NCBI RefSeq assembly: GCF_015767245.1
Contig: NZ_JADOTV010000001.1
Location: 248,001 to 312,000, forward strand
Direction of reading: 5' to 3'
Source of the DNA: Aureivirga sp. CE67
GTDB taxonomy: Bacteria > Bacteroidota > Bacteroidia > Flavobacteriales > Flavobacteriaceae
Length of the DNA: 64,000 bases
Of the stretch, positions 27,401-34,715 are shown piece after piece. The position numbers and the translations under genes are program-made. The notes under the pieces were generated by a model. The model saw nothing but the letters and a program-made list of their open reading frames with translations, was not told where the DNA came from and did no database searches. Position 1 is the first letter of the stretch. Each line of letters starts with the position of its first letter.

Positions 27401-30400
27401 AGAATATCCATCAGTTAAAGTAGTTTGGTTTGTTCCAAAATCAGTTAAAGCAACATCAAACCTTACTTCATGTAAATCACCAGCTGGAATATCAAAATAA
27501 GGAGAGATTAACCACCCTTTTCCTCCATTACCAGACATTTCAATTTTTGCAGCTTGACCATTTTCATTAGTTCCGTCATTTGCAAAATCTCCTTCTTGCC
27601 AATCGTCATTTAAGTTAGTATTTTCAGGCCCATCAGTACTGTTTCCTCCATTACCTTCTGTCCAACAATCTGGTAAATAAGTTCCAAAATCTTGAGAATA
27701 ATCTGGAGTGATATTATCACACGGTGTAGCAAATACAAATGGTCCAACCCATACAGATTCTTGATCATCTGCACAGTTTGATTGGATATAGTATTCGTAA
27801 GATGTATTTGAATTTAATCCTGTAGCATTATAAGTTTCTGTAGCATGTGCTTCTACAGTTGGTACAGTAGTATCATCTGGTGTTCCTGCTCCTTCTTCTT
27901 GAAGTACAATATCCCAATTTAATCCATCATAACCTTGCCATTCTAAATCAGCAGAAGTTGCTGTAATATTTGAAGCCGTTAAGTTAGCTGGTGTTAAACA
28001 GTCTGGTGCTAATTGGAATTTAAAGTTATCAACGAAGAAATCACTATCTTCTGGACTTCCATTTGCTAAAGTTACAAATGCAATTTGAACAGGCCCTGTA
28101 ATTTCATATAAATATGAACTAAAGTTAGATCCTGTATTTGAAATCGGTGTTGAAGAATCAAAAGTATTTAATAATACCCAATCCGTTGTTCCTTCTAATT
28201 TATATAAAACATAAACAAATTGATTTGCTCCTAATTCTGATTCATTTGTACCAGCAAAGTTTGTTAATGCAAAATCATAATTTACTTCATATGTAGATCC
28301 ATCATCTGGAATTTCAACAAATGGTGCAATTAACCATTGGTATCCTGAAGTACCATAAATATTCTCTCTTGCAGCTTTTCCGTTAGCATTAGCAGTATCA
28401 TTTCCAAAATCATCTTGTGCCCATGAAAAACTACTATCATTTGCTGGTCCTTCAGTTAAACTTCCTTCACTTCCAGTTTCCCAACAGTTTGGTAAATAAT
28501 TCTCAAAATCCTGAGTATAAGTAATGTCAAAAACAGCACATTCTGTAGTAATAGTGATTGGTCCTACCCAATAACTTTTATCATCAGCAGCACAAATATC
28601 TCTTACATAAATATCATAATCTGTTGCAGGAGCCATTCCTGTTACTGTATGAGGGTTATCAGTTGTTTCTGTTACGTTTGTTGTTGCATCTTCTGCAGGG
28701 AAAGGTGACCCAGCAGTTACAAAAATAACATCCCAAGTAGCTGCTCCTCCAGTAGTCCAAGAAATTTCTGCAGTAGTACTAGTTATAACTCCTGAAGCTA
28801 AATTAGTAGGAACTGGACATGTTGGTGGAGTTCTTACAGCAAAATTATCTACGAAAACATCATTATCTCCTGAAGCTGTTGAAGCAACATCAGCAAAAAA
28901 TGCAAATTGTACAACTCCTGTATAAGAAGTTAGCGGGAAAGTTAAGTTTGGATTTTCATTATCAATAGTTGATTCATTATTCCAAGACTCGATTATTTCC
29001 CATGATGCTCCATTATCAGTTGAAATCAATAAGTATAAAGTATGACCTTCTCCAAATGTACCCTGTGATGTTGCTGCATATGGTGTAATAGCTAAATCAA
29101 AGTTTACTTCATAATCATCAGCAGTTACATCAAAAGAAGGAGTTAATAACCAATTTTGATTATTTGTGCTATACATATTAGTTCTCGCTGCACTTCCATT
29201 TGCGTTTGTTCCATTAATAAAATTAGTTTGTCCCCAGTTAGAACTAGTATTAGCTCCAGGTCCATCAGCAACTGATCCTCCACTTCTCTCTTCCCAACAA
29301 GATGGTAAATAAGAAGCGAAATTTTGATTATAATAAGGTACAATTGTAGCACAAGTTGTTTCGAATGCTATTGGTCCTGCCCAAATACTTTTTTCATCAT
29401 CTGAACAAATATCTCTAATATAAACTTCATAAGAAGTTACACCAGCTAAATCCATTGGATTATAAGAAGCTGTAGTTTCAACTACAGTACCTGTAGATTC
29501 CTCTGTTGGAGCATCAGATCCTGCAACTTGTACAATAACTTCCCAAGAAGCTGCTCCTCCAGTAACCCATGTAATTTCAGCTGAATTTCCTGTAATATTA
29601 TCAACATCAATTTCAGTTGGGAATGGACATGCATATGGTGTAGAAACTGCTTTAGGAGTCCAAGGACTCTTATCATCTTCAGCACAAACATCTCTTATAT
29701 ATACAATATATGAAGTATTTTCAGTTAATGAGTTTAATTCAAAGTTTGAATTATTTAAAGCTTCTGTTCCAGTAGCATCGTCTCCAGGAGCTTCTGCTGA
29801 TGCTTCTAAAATAATTACTTCCCAAGCAGATGCTCCACCAGTTTCCCAACTTACTTCAATAGAAGTAGCTGTAATATTAGAAAATGAAACTCCTGATGGT
29901 GCAGGACATGTAGGTGGTGTAAATGAGAATTCTTCAGAAACCTCTAATTCAGTTTCTTCATCTGTAAAAGTAGAAGTTGTATCTAAATCTTCACCATTAT
30001 CAGGAGATTCTCCTCCATTGTTTGCGATTAAAATAGTTCCTGAAGGATCTGTTAATTCGTAAACTGTTCCGTCCCAACTATCTCCATATTTATCGAATGC
30101 ATTGATATAAAGTGTTGTTCCTTCTGGAATACAAATTTCAAATGGCTCTCCGTCATTAACTGAATCAGTTGTTCCAGCGTTTGCTCCGTATTCACCTTCA
30201 TCATCAGTTCCATAAGATTGATCCCATATTACTTCTCCTTCACCATTAGGCTGATCCGTAATACTCATCCATTTTTCTCCAGGATAATTTCCTCCCGAAA
30301 TCGTTAAAAGAACTGTAGTTTCTCCATCAGGACACTGTGCTTGTGCATTCCAATTAAACACAGTGAGCGTGAGTAGAAAAATCAATAAAGTAATTTTTTT

Positions 30401-30403
30401 CAT
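24491..30403 (-). CDS. Giant T9SS type A sorting-domain protein with FN3 and choice-of-anchor-J modules
   Basis: The 1970-residue protein has a signal peptide (MKKITLLIFLLTLTVFNWNA) and a C-terminal type A sorting domain (LSLYPNPTNDILNVEYKQ ... LLGQEVISV ... QLSTGTYVVKV). Between them a short N-terminal Ca-binding-like domain (AFDKYGDSWDGTVYEL) leads to about eight fibronectin III units, each opening CPAP/CLQP and containing 'NITATSAxISW' and 'TSYEVYIRDxCxxDDKS'. They alternate with jellyroll-like choice-of-anchor-J domains, each with 'LPxCWEExSGGSLTDGP', 'NWLISPxxxIP' and 'FFVDNFKV'. It is expected at the cell surface or released, for glycan or protein binding; no catalytic domain is visible. 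The repeats are very similar to each other. Confidence 0.9.
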   Translation of the reverse strand: MKKITLLIFLLTLTVFNWNAQAQCPDGETTVLLTISGGNYPGEKWMSITDQPNGEGEVIWDQSYGTDDEGEYGANAGTTDSVNDGEPFEICIPEGTTLYINAFDKYGDSWDGTVYELTDPSGTILIANNGGESPDNGEDLDTTSTFTDEETELEVSEEFSFTPPTCPAPSGVSFSNITATSIEVSWETGGASAWEVIILEASAEAPGDDATGTEALNNSNFELNSLTENTSYIVYIRDVCAEDDKSPWTPKAVSTPYACPFPTEIDVDNITGNSAEITWVTGGAASWEVIVQVAGSDAPTEESTGTVVETTASYNPMDLAGVTSYEVYIRDICSDDEKSIWAGPIAFETTCATIVPYYNQNFASYLPSCWEERSGGSVADGPGANTSSNWGQTNFINGTNANGSAARTNMYSTNNQNWLLTPSFDVTADDYEVNFDLAITPYAATSQGTFGEGHTLYLLISTDNGASWEIIESWNNESTIDNENPNLTFPLTSYTGVVQFAFFADVASTASGDNDVFVDNFAVRTPPTCPVPTNLASGVITSTTAEISWTTGGAATWDVIFVTAGSPFPAEDATTNVTETTDNPHTVTGMAPATDYDIYVRDICAADDKSYWVGPITITTECAVFDITYTQDFENYLPNCWETGSEGSLTEGPANDSSFSWAQDDFGNDTANANGKAARENIYGTSGYQWLIAPFVEIPDDGSTYEVNYDFALTNFAGTNESELGANQFVYVLYKLEGTTDWVLLNTFDSSTPISNTGSNFSSYLYEITGPVQIAFVTLANGSPEDSDFFVDNFKFQLAPDCLTPANLTASNITATSADLEWQGYDGLNWDIVLQEEGAGTPDDTTVPTVEAHATETYNATGLNSNTSYEYYIQSNCADDQESVWVGPFVFATPCDNITPDYSQDFGTYLPDCWTEGNGGNSTDGPENTNLNDDWQEGDFANDGTNENGQAAKIEMSGNGGKGWLISPYFDIPAGDLHEVRFDVALTDFGTNQTTLTDGYSITLLYTTDLGATWNTLNTYDHDSSISNLGQEDFAYLEDINGVVQFAFFANEEVWGSTSNFFVDNFKVQLAPSCLQPTELTANNITGTTATIDWEGENGTTWDVVVQPAGTGEPTDSTELTAEGLTETTYELTDLDALTDYEYWVQSTCSDTDASYWSGPYYFSTPCANYTPEYTEQFDEYLPECWEEASGGSLTDGPENFGSSSWVNDDFANDPTHSFGQSARIEVYSAGLNWLISPNIEIPDTEDHEVVFDYALTNWFNTDEGVLGAEQTVDLLYSNDGGETWTSLETWDSTSIISNTGDYHFENLAGISGVVKFAFVSNVITFNFSDDVNFYVDNFKVRIAPTCIQPSDLDVQNITATSADISWTEGNASAWDIIIQTANYDDPAGDATPTVSQHNATNYSANTLAPATLYEVYVRDYCSDDDQSFWTGPFTFMTPCGDFYDIPYLEGFNSYTASETCWTVLNANGDSDEWDMNFEEAFSEGDQAASIKTDLNNGNNDDFLISPAVNLTGDDILRFKHKSGSEIQGDNFQILVSETNNFDLYTPGADGNDATNNISVLLPLNSNDEGYTNINFEQMEIDLSSMTGIRYFAWHIPSIDGLDGTSLTIDDVKFIKTPNCPAVINITTTDISDVTVTLNWEDPANVGNYDVAYVPFGAGLPTTWTETTDLFYVFTDLDANTKYDFYVRSVCEDNINESEWSDPSTVQTACGIITDLPWIEDFENMEEVGVNIIPECMDAEGQYYMSLDQEATFNRHANSGSNYLAFDYDSNAWLKTPYFNLDKDKNYKLKFKYSTSGFAGFQFSAWFGTTRDVESYEGHPIGFTQGDDEDEVLDNTEYVEYSAVFSPLESGQNSIGIHLESDIIAFYLTIDDIELIETDEPVTNPDVIGVGENVLEGLSLYPNPTNDILNVEYKQAIDHISVVNLLGQEVISVTPNTNKQTIDMSQLSTGTYVVKVISGGSFGTYKIMKN

Positions 30404-30523
30404 AAAAATTATTTGTTTTAGGATTCTTAAATATTTATTCGCTAAAAATATGTATATTTTTTCTGTTAAAATAATTATTTTAATAAATCGTTAAATTTTT
30501 ATTTATTGACTAATTTATTAAGA

Positions 30524-30550
30524 CAAATTTAATATTTACATTTATTACAA
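30524..30550 (-). promoter_or_regulatory. Bacteroidota-type promoter of the giant T9SS gene
   Basis: On the minus strand TTG (30550-30548), 16 bp, then TAAATTTG (30531-30524), matching the TTG/TAnnTTTG consensus. It would give a leader of about 115 nt. The rest of the 30404-30781 gap is AT-rich with no gene. Confidence 0.6.
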
Positions 30551-30731
30551 CCTTATTTTTTAAAATATACTCAAATAACATATTACCTTATTAGATATTT
30601 AGTTAATACAAAAGCTTAAAACATTATCATAATTTCAACAAAAAATCTCTTTTTATAGTTATTTATTTACATTTTTTTAATTTTTAAAATATAATAACAA
30701 AATACTGAAAACATATAATCATATATAACAA

Positions 30732-30761
30732 AAAAGGGTTTCCAAAACTGGAAACCCTTTT
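30732..30761 (-). terminator. yidC terminator
   Basis: Perfect inverted repeat AAAAGGGTTTCC / GGAAACCCTTTT, 6-nt loop, 21 bp after the yidC stop. Confidence 0.85.
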
Positions 30762-30781
30762 ATCTATTATTGAAGTACTTA

Positions 30782-32680
30782 TTATTTTTTCTTCTTTTGC
30801 TGCGCTTGTTGTTCTTGCGCTTGCTTCATTGCATCTTCAAGACGTTGCTTAAACTTAGATTGTTTCTTAGGTTTTTGCTTATTTTCTTGAATTTGAGCAT
30901 GAATTTTATCTTCATTAATAATGTAGTTTTTAATCACAAACATAATGATGATTGTTAATAAGTTTGATACAAAATAATACAAACTTAACGAACTAGCATA
31001 TAAGTTGAAGAATACCAACATCATGATAGGTGAGAAATACATCATCATCTTCATCATTTTTTGCATATCTGGCATTCCTTCTTGCGTAGGTTGTTGCATA
31101 TTCATTTGCTGACTTTGACTCATTCTCATGTAGAAGAAAATTGCAATTGCAGCTAAAATTGGGAATAAACCTACGTGATCTCCATAAATTGGAATATTGA
31201 ATGGTAACTGTAAGATTGAATCATAAGATGATAAATCTGGTGCCCATAAGAATCCTTTTTGTCTTAAATCAATATTCGATGGGAAGAAACGGAATAAAGC
31301 AAAGAAAATCGGCATTTGTAATAATGCAGGAATACATCCAGCCATCGGGCTTACTCCAGCCTTACCATATAATTTCATGGTTTCTTGCTGACGCTTCATC
31401 GCATTTTCTTTTCCAGGAAGTTTATCGTTAATTTCTGTAATTTCTGGACGAAGTACTTTCATTTTAGCACTAGATAAATAAGACTTATATACTAGTGGTG
31501 ACATAATGATACGTATTACAATCGTCATTAAGATAATTAAGATTCCGTAGTTGATCCCTAACCCTTGTAATACATCGAAAATTGGATAGAAAATATATTG
31601 GTTAATTACACCAAAAATTCCCCAACCTAAATCTACGATTTCATAGATATTATAGTTGCTATATTTATCTTTTAATAAATTATAATCGTTTGGTCCGTAG
31701 TACCATTTCATATTATAATTTAACTCTCCTCCATTTAACTCTAAAGGAGTAATCATTGCGAAATCTTTCGTAATTGTAGTATCTGTTTCTACATCTTTAA
31801 AAACATTTGTACTTTCTAACTCTGCAGTTGTAAAAGCTTTATCCGTAATTAAAATTGTAGAGAAGAAATGTTGTTTAAATCCAACCCACGTTACATTTTC
31901 TTCTTTTTCGTTATCGTCTCCACCAACTGATAAATAATCTACTTTGTCTCCATCTTTTTCATAATAAAGAGCAGTATGTTGGTTTTCGTACTTCATACTC
32001 TTTTCGTGACGTAAACCTTCTGCTTTCCAAGTTAAATTGATTGGTTGTGAAGTATTGAAAACATTTCCTAAACCTTGAGAACGAATTGAGAAATCTACCA
32101 TGTAATCATTTGGCTTCATCTCATAACGATATTCTAAGAATTGCGTTTCAGAAACTCTTAATTTCATAGAAAGTACTTGATTCTCTCCACTTTTTGTAAG
32201 TGTTGGCTCAAAGTATAAATCTTCTGAATTTAAAGTTCTGTTATCTGAAGTTTGAAAACTTAAGTTAAACTTAGCACTTCCATCTTTAATTAAATATAAA
32301 GGTAAAGAATCATAAGTTTTATATGTTAAAAGTTCTGCTTGATTGATAAAACCTCCTTTGTTAGAGATATCAAACTTCACTAAATTATTTTTTAACTCTG
32401 TAGTTTTATCTTCAGCTTTTGTTGCACTATATGCAAAATGTCCTAGTTCTCCTTTTGCTTTTTCTATAGCTAAAGAATCAGGCATATCTGTAAAAGATGC
32501 CGTTTTCGGACTTGTTATTTCTTTCTTCGAAGCAGCAATAGAATCTTGTGCTTTTGCTTCTTTCGCTTGCGCTGCTAGTTCTTCTTCTGATGGTTGATTC
32601 ATGTAAAAGAACACCAACATTAATCCAAACAGTAATGTAAATCCTAACAAGGATTTTGCGTCAAATTTTTTTTCCTCCAT
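30782..32680 (-). CDS. yidC: Membrane protein insertase YidC
   Basis: The 632-residue inner membrane protein has an N-terminal signal-anchor (LLGFTLLFGLMLVFFYMNQ), a large periplasmic beta-sandwich domain (roughly 60-340) and the conserved C-terminal insertase core starting LGINYGILIILMTIVIRIIM, with the Arg of VIRIIMSPLVYKSYLSSAKM that lies in the hydrophilic groove. MAGCIPALLQMPIFFALFRF marks the following helices. It ends in a Lys/Gln-rich basic tail (KQRLEDAMKQAQEQQAQQ) that can contact the ribosome. It inserts and folds membrane proteins with or without SecYEG. Its own promoter and terminator make it a single unit. Confidence 0.97.
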   Translation of the reverse strand: MEEKKFDAKSLLGFTLLFGLMLVFFYMNQPSEEELAAQAKEAKAQDSIAASKKEITSPKTASFTDMPDSLAIEKAKGELGHFAYSATKAEDKTTELKNNLVKFDISNKGGFINQAELLTYKTYDSLPLYLIKDGSAKFNLSFQTSDNRTLNSEDLYFEPTLTKSGENQVLSMKLRVSETQFLEYRYEMKPNDYMVDFSIRSQGLGNVFNTSQPINLTWKAEGLRHEKSMKYENQHTALYYEKDGDKVDYLSVGGDDNEKEENVTWVGFKQHFFSTILITDKAFTTAELESTNVFKDVETDTTITKDFAMITPLELNGGELNYNMKWYYGPNDYNLLKDKYSNYNIYEIVDLGWGIFGVINQYIFYPIFDVLQGLGINYGILIILMTIVIRIIMSPLVYKSYLSSAKMKVLRPEITEINDKLPGKENAMKRQQETMKLYGKAGVSPMAGCIPALLQMPIFFALFRFFPSNIDLRQKGFLWAPDLSSYDSILQLPFNIPIYGDHVGLFPILAAIAIFFYMRMSQSQQMNMQQPTQEGMPDMQKMMKMMMYFSPIMMLVFFNLYASSLSLYYFVSNLLTIIIMFVIKNYIINEDKIHAQIQENKQKPKKQSKFKQRLEDAMKQAQEQQAQQKKKK

Positions 32681-32735
32681 TTTTTAATATTAAATTTCAA
32701 AAATCGAAATCACTATAACTAAGTGAAAATCGGTG

Positions 32736-32743
32736 CAAAGGTA
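32736..32743 (-). promoter_or_regulatory. Promoter core TACCTTTG upstream of yidC
   Basis: A TAnnTTTG core 56 bp before the yidC ATG on the minus strand, as in Bacteroidota housekeeping promoters. No clear -33 TTG is visible. Confidence 0.55.
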
Positions 32744-32854
32744 CATAAAATAGAATGATATTGAAGTATTTTACACTCGTTTTTCAAACCGATGATTTTC
32801 AGACCTTTTTCTACAAATAAGAAGCTTTTTTTTGAAAAATGTTACACTAAATAA

Positions 32855-32886
32855 AAAAAGCTACCAAAATTTGATAGCTTTCTTTC
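32855..32886 (-). terminator. pepD terminator
   Basis: AAAGCTA / TAGCTTT with adjacent pairing around CAAAATTTG, followed on the minus strand by a T-run. It lies just past the pepD stop. Confidence 0.7.
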
Positions 32887-32891
32887 TTGAT

Positions 32892-34337
32892 TTATGCTTT
32901 TGCTGGAATGTTTTTTAATATTTCTAATAAGAATTTCCAGAATTTTTGTGCTGACTTTACCTCTGCTCTTTCATCAGGGGAATGTGCTCCACGAATGTTT
33001 GGACCAAAAGAAATCATATCCATTTCTGGGTAATTTGTTCCTAAAATCCCACACTCTAATCCTGCGTGACAAGCAACAACATTTGGTTTACTATCGAATA
33101 ATTCCTCATATAATCCTGTCATTACTTTTAAGATAGGAGAATTTACATTTGGCTTCCATCCTGGGTATGAACCAGAAAATTCTACTTCAAATTTAGCTAA
33201 TTCAAAAACTGCTCTTAAATCATAAGCTAAATCCATTTTTGTAGATTCTACAGAAGAACGAGTTAAACATCCAATTTTAATAGAACCATCTTTTACAATT
33301 ACTCTTGCAATATTATTTGAAGTTTCTACTAAATCTTCCATATCTGGACTCATTCTGTAAACTCCGTTGTGCGCTCCGTAAATTGCTAAGATTAATAATT
33401 TTTTCGCTTCTTTAGTCATTACTTTTTCAGCAGCTTCAACCTCTTCGAAAGTAATTTCTAAGTTTTCTTCTAAAGTAGCAAATTCAACTTTAATCGTATT
33501 TGCAATTTCTGTTGCGTTTGCTAGGAAAGTTTCTTTATCACTAACTACAACTTTAGCAAAACTTTCTCTTGGAATAGCATTTCTTAGACTTCCTCCATTG
33601 ATTTCAGAAACTTGCATCACATCCATTGTCGCATATAAAATACGGTTCATGATTTTATTTGCATTTCCTAATTCTTTGATGATATCCATTCCAGAGTGAC
33701 CTCCGTTTAAACCACGAACAGCAATATCGAAAGTTGTTCCGTTTGCAGATTCTTCTGTATAAGATTTTGTAGCAGTAATATCAACTCCACCTGCACATCC
33801 CATATCGATTTCATCATCTTCCTCAGTATCTAAGTTCAATAAGATTTCACCTGTTAAATAACCAGCTTCTAATCCCATTGCTCCAGTCATTCCTGTCTCT
33901 TCATCGATCGTGAAAAGTGCTTCAATAGCAGGGTGTGCAATATCTGTAGATTCTAAAACACTCATAATTGCAGCAACCCCTAAACCATTATCAGCTCCTA
34001 AAGTTGTTCCTTCTGCAGTAACCCATCCATTTTCTACATACATTTTGATTCCTTCTGTGTCGAAATCAAAATCTGTATCTGCATTCTTTTGGTGAACCAT
34101 ATCTAAGTGCGATTGCATCACAATTGTCTTACGGTTTTCCATTCCTTCTGTAGCAGGCTTTTTGATAATTACATTTCCAACAGGATCTACAACAGTTTCA
34201 AATCCTAATTTATTACCAAAATCCACCATAAATTGAATTACTCTTTCTTCTTTTTTCGAAGGTCTAGGAACAGCATTTAAATCTGCAAAATTGTTCCATA
34301 AAGCCTTAGGCTCTAAGTTTCTTATTTCTGCACTCAT
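32892..34337 (-). CDS. pepD: Aminoacyl-histidine (beta-Ala-His) dipeptidase
   Basis: The 481-residue M20-family metallopeptidase shows the metal-binding sets TIVMQSHLDMVHQKN, TLGADNGLGVAAIMS, TIDEETGMTGAMGLE and the late HSPDERAEVKS. RGLNGGHSGMDI belongs to the dimerisation/lid domain. It hydrolyses Xaa-His dipeptides such as carnosine in the cytoplasm. Length and motif order match PepD of other Bacteroidota. It is monocistronic with a promoter core (TACCTTTG) only about 31 bp from the ATG, so the leader is very short. Confidence 0.95.
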   Translation of the reverse strand: MSAEIRNLEPKALWNNFADLNAVPRPSKKEERVIQFMVDFGNKLGFETVVDPVGNVIIKKPATEGMENRKTIVMQSHLDMVHQKNADTDFDFDTEGIKMYVENGWVTAEGTTLGADNGLGVAAIMSVLESTDIAHPAIEALFTIDEETGMTGAMGLEAGYLTGEILLNLDTEEDDEIDMGCAGGVDITATKSYTEESANGTTFDIAVRGLNGGHSGMDIIKELGNANKIMNRILYATMDVMQVSEINGGSLRNAIPRESFAKVVVSDKETFLANATEIANTIKVEFATLEENLEITFEEVEAAEKVMTKEAKKLLILAIYGAHNGVYRMSPDMEDLVETSNNIARVIVKDGSIKIGCLTRSSVESTKMDLAYDLRAVFELAKFEVEFSGSYPGWKPNVNSPILKVMTGLYEELFDSKPNVVACHAGLECGILGTNYPEMDMISFGPNIRGAHSPDERAEVKSAQKFWKFLLEILKNIPAKA

Positions 34338-34367
34338 TTGTGTATTTTTCTTTTGTTAAAATCGATT

Positions 34368-34375
34368 CAAAGGTA
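34368..34375 (-). promoter_or_regulatory. Promoter core TACCTTTG upstream of pepD
   Basis: A TAnnTTTG core on the minus strand, 31 bp before the pepD ATG. No clear -33 element is seen. Confidence 0.55.
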
Positions 34376-34438
34376 CGGATTTTTAGCATATTGAAAGTTG
34401 GAAAATAGAAGGTTTTTTTATCTTGGGGTTTCCCCTCT

Positions 34439-34462
34439 ACCCTTCGACTCCGCTCAGGGTAC
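34439..34462. repeat. Short hairpin repeat ACCCT-N12-AGGGT
   Basis: CCCTTCGACTCCGCTCAGGG, with one flanking A and T, abuts repeat B copy 2. I recall this unit as a widely dispersed intergenic repeat in Bacteroidota and other bacteria. It forms a 5-bp stem with a GC-rich loop in a very AT-rich context. Confidence 0.6.
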
Positions 34463-34463
34463 G

Positions 34464-34603
34464 GGTCGGGCTTTCCGTTTCAAGTTTTCCTTTTTCAAAA
34501 AAGAATTTCTAGGCAATACGTGGGCTTCCTCCGGTCGCCTCCGTTCACCAAGAAATTCTAAATTTTGAAAAATAAAAAGCTTTCCACTGCAATCCCTAAA
34601 CTA
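34464..34603 (+). repeat. Intergenic repeat B, copy 2
   Basis: About 140 bp, same orientation and same block order as 24137-24274. The arms AAGAATTTCTAGG / CCAAGAAATTCT enclose the GC-rich loop with GTGGGCTTCC and GGTCGCCTCCG. No gene lies in the 34338-34715 gap. Confidence 0.85.
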
Positions 34604-34715
34604 AAAAATAACAGATTTGAAAAATATGTTAATTTGATATACTGATAATTTTAATATTTTATTTTCATATACTTGCAAATAAAATGAAAATGAAATTAAT
34701 TTTTAAAAATATATT

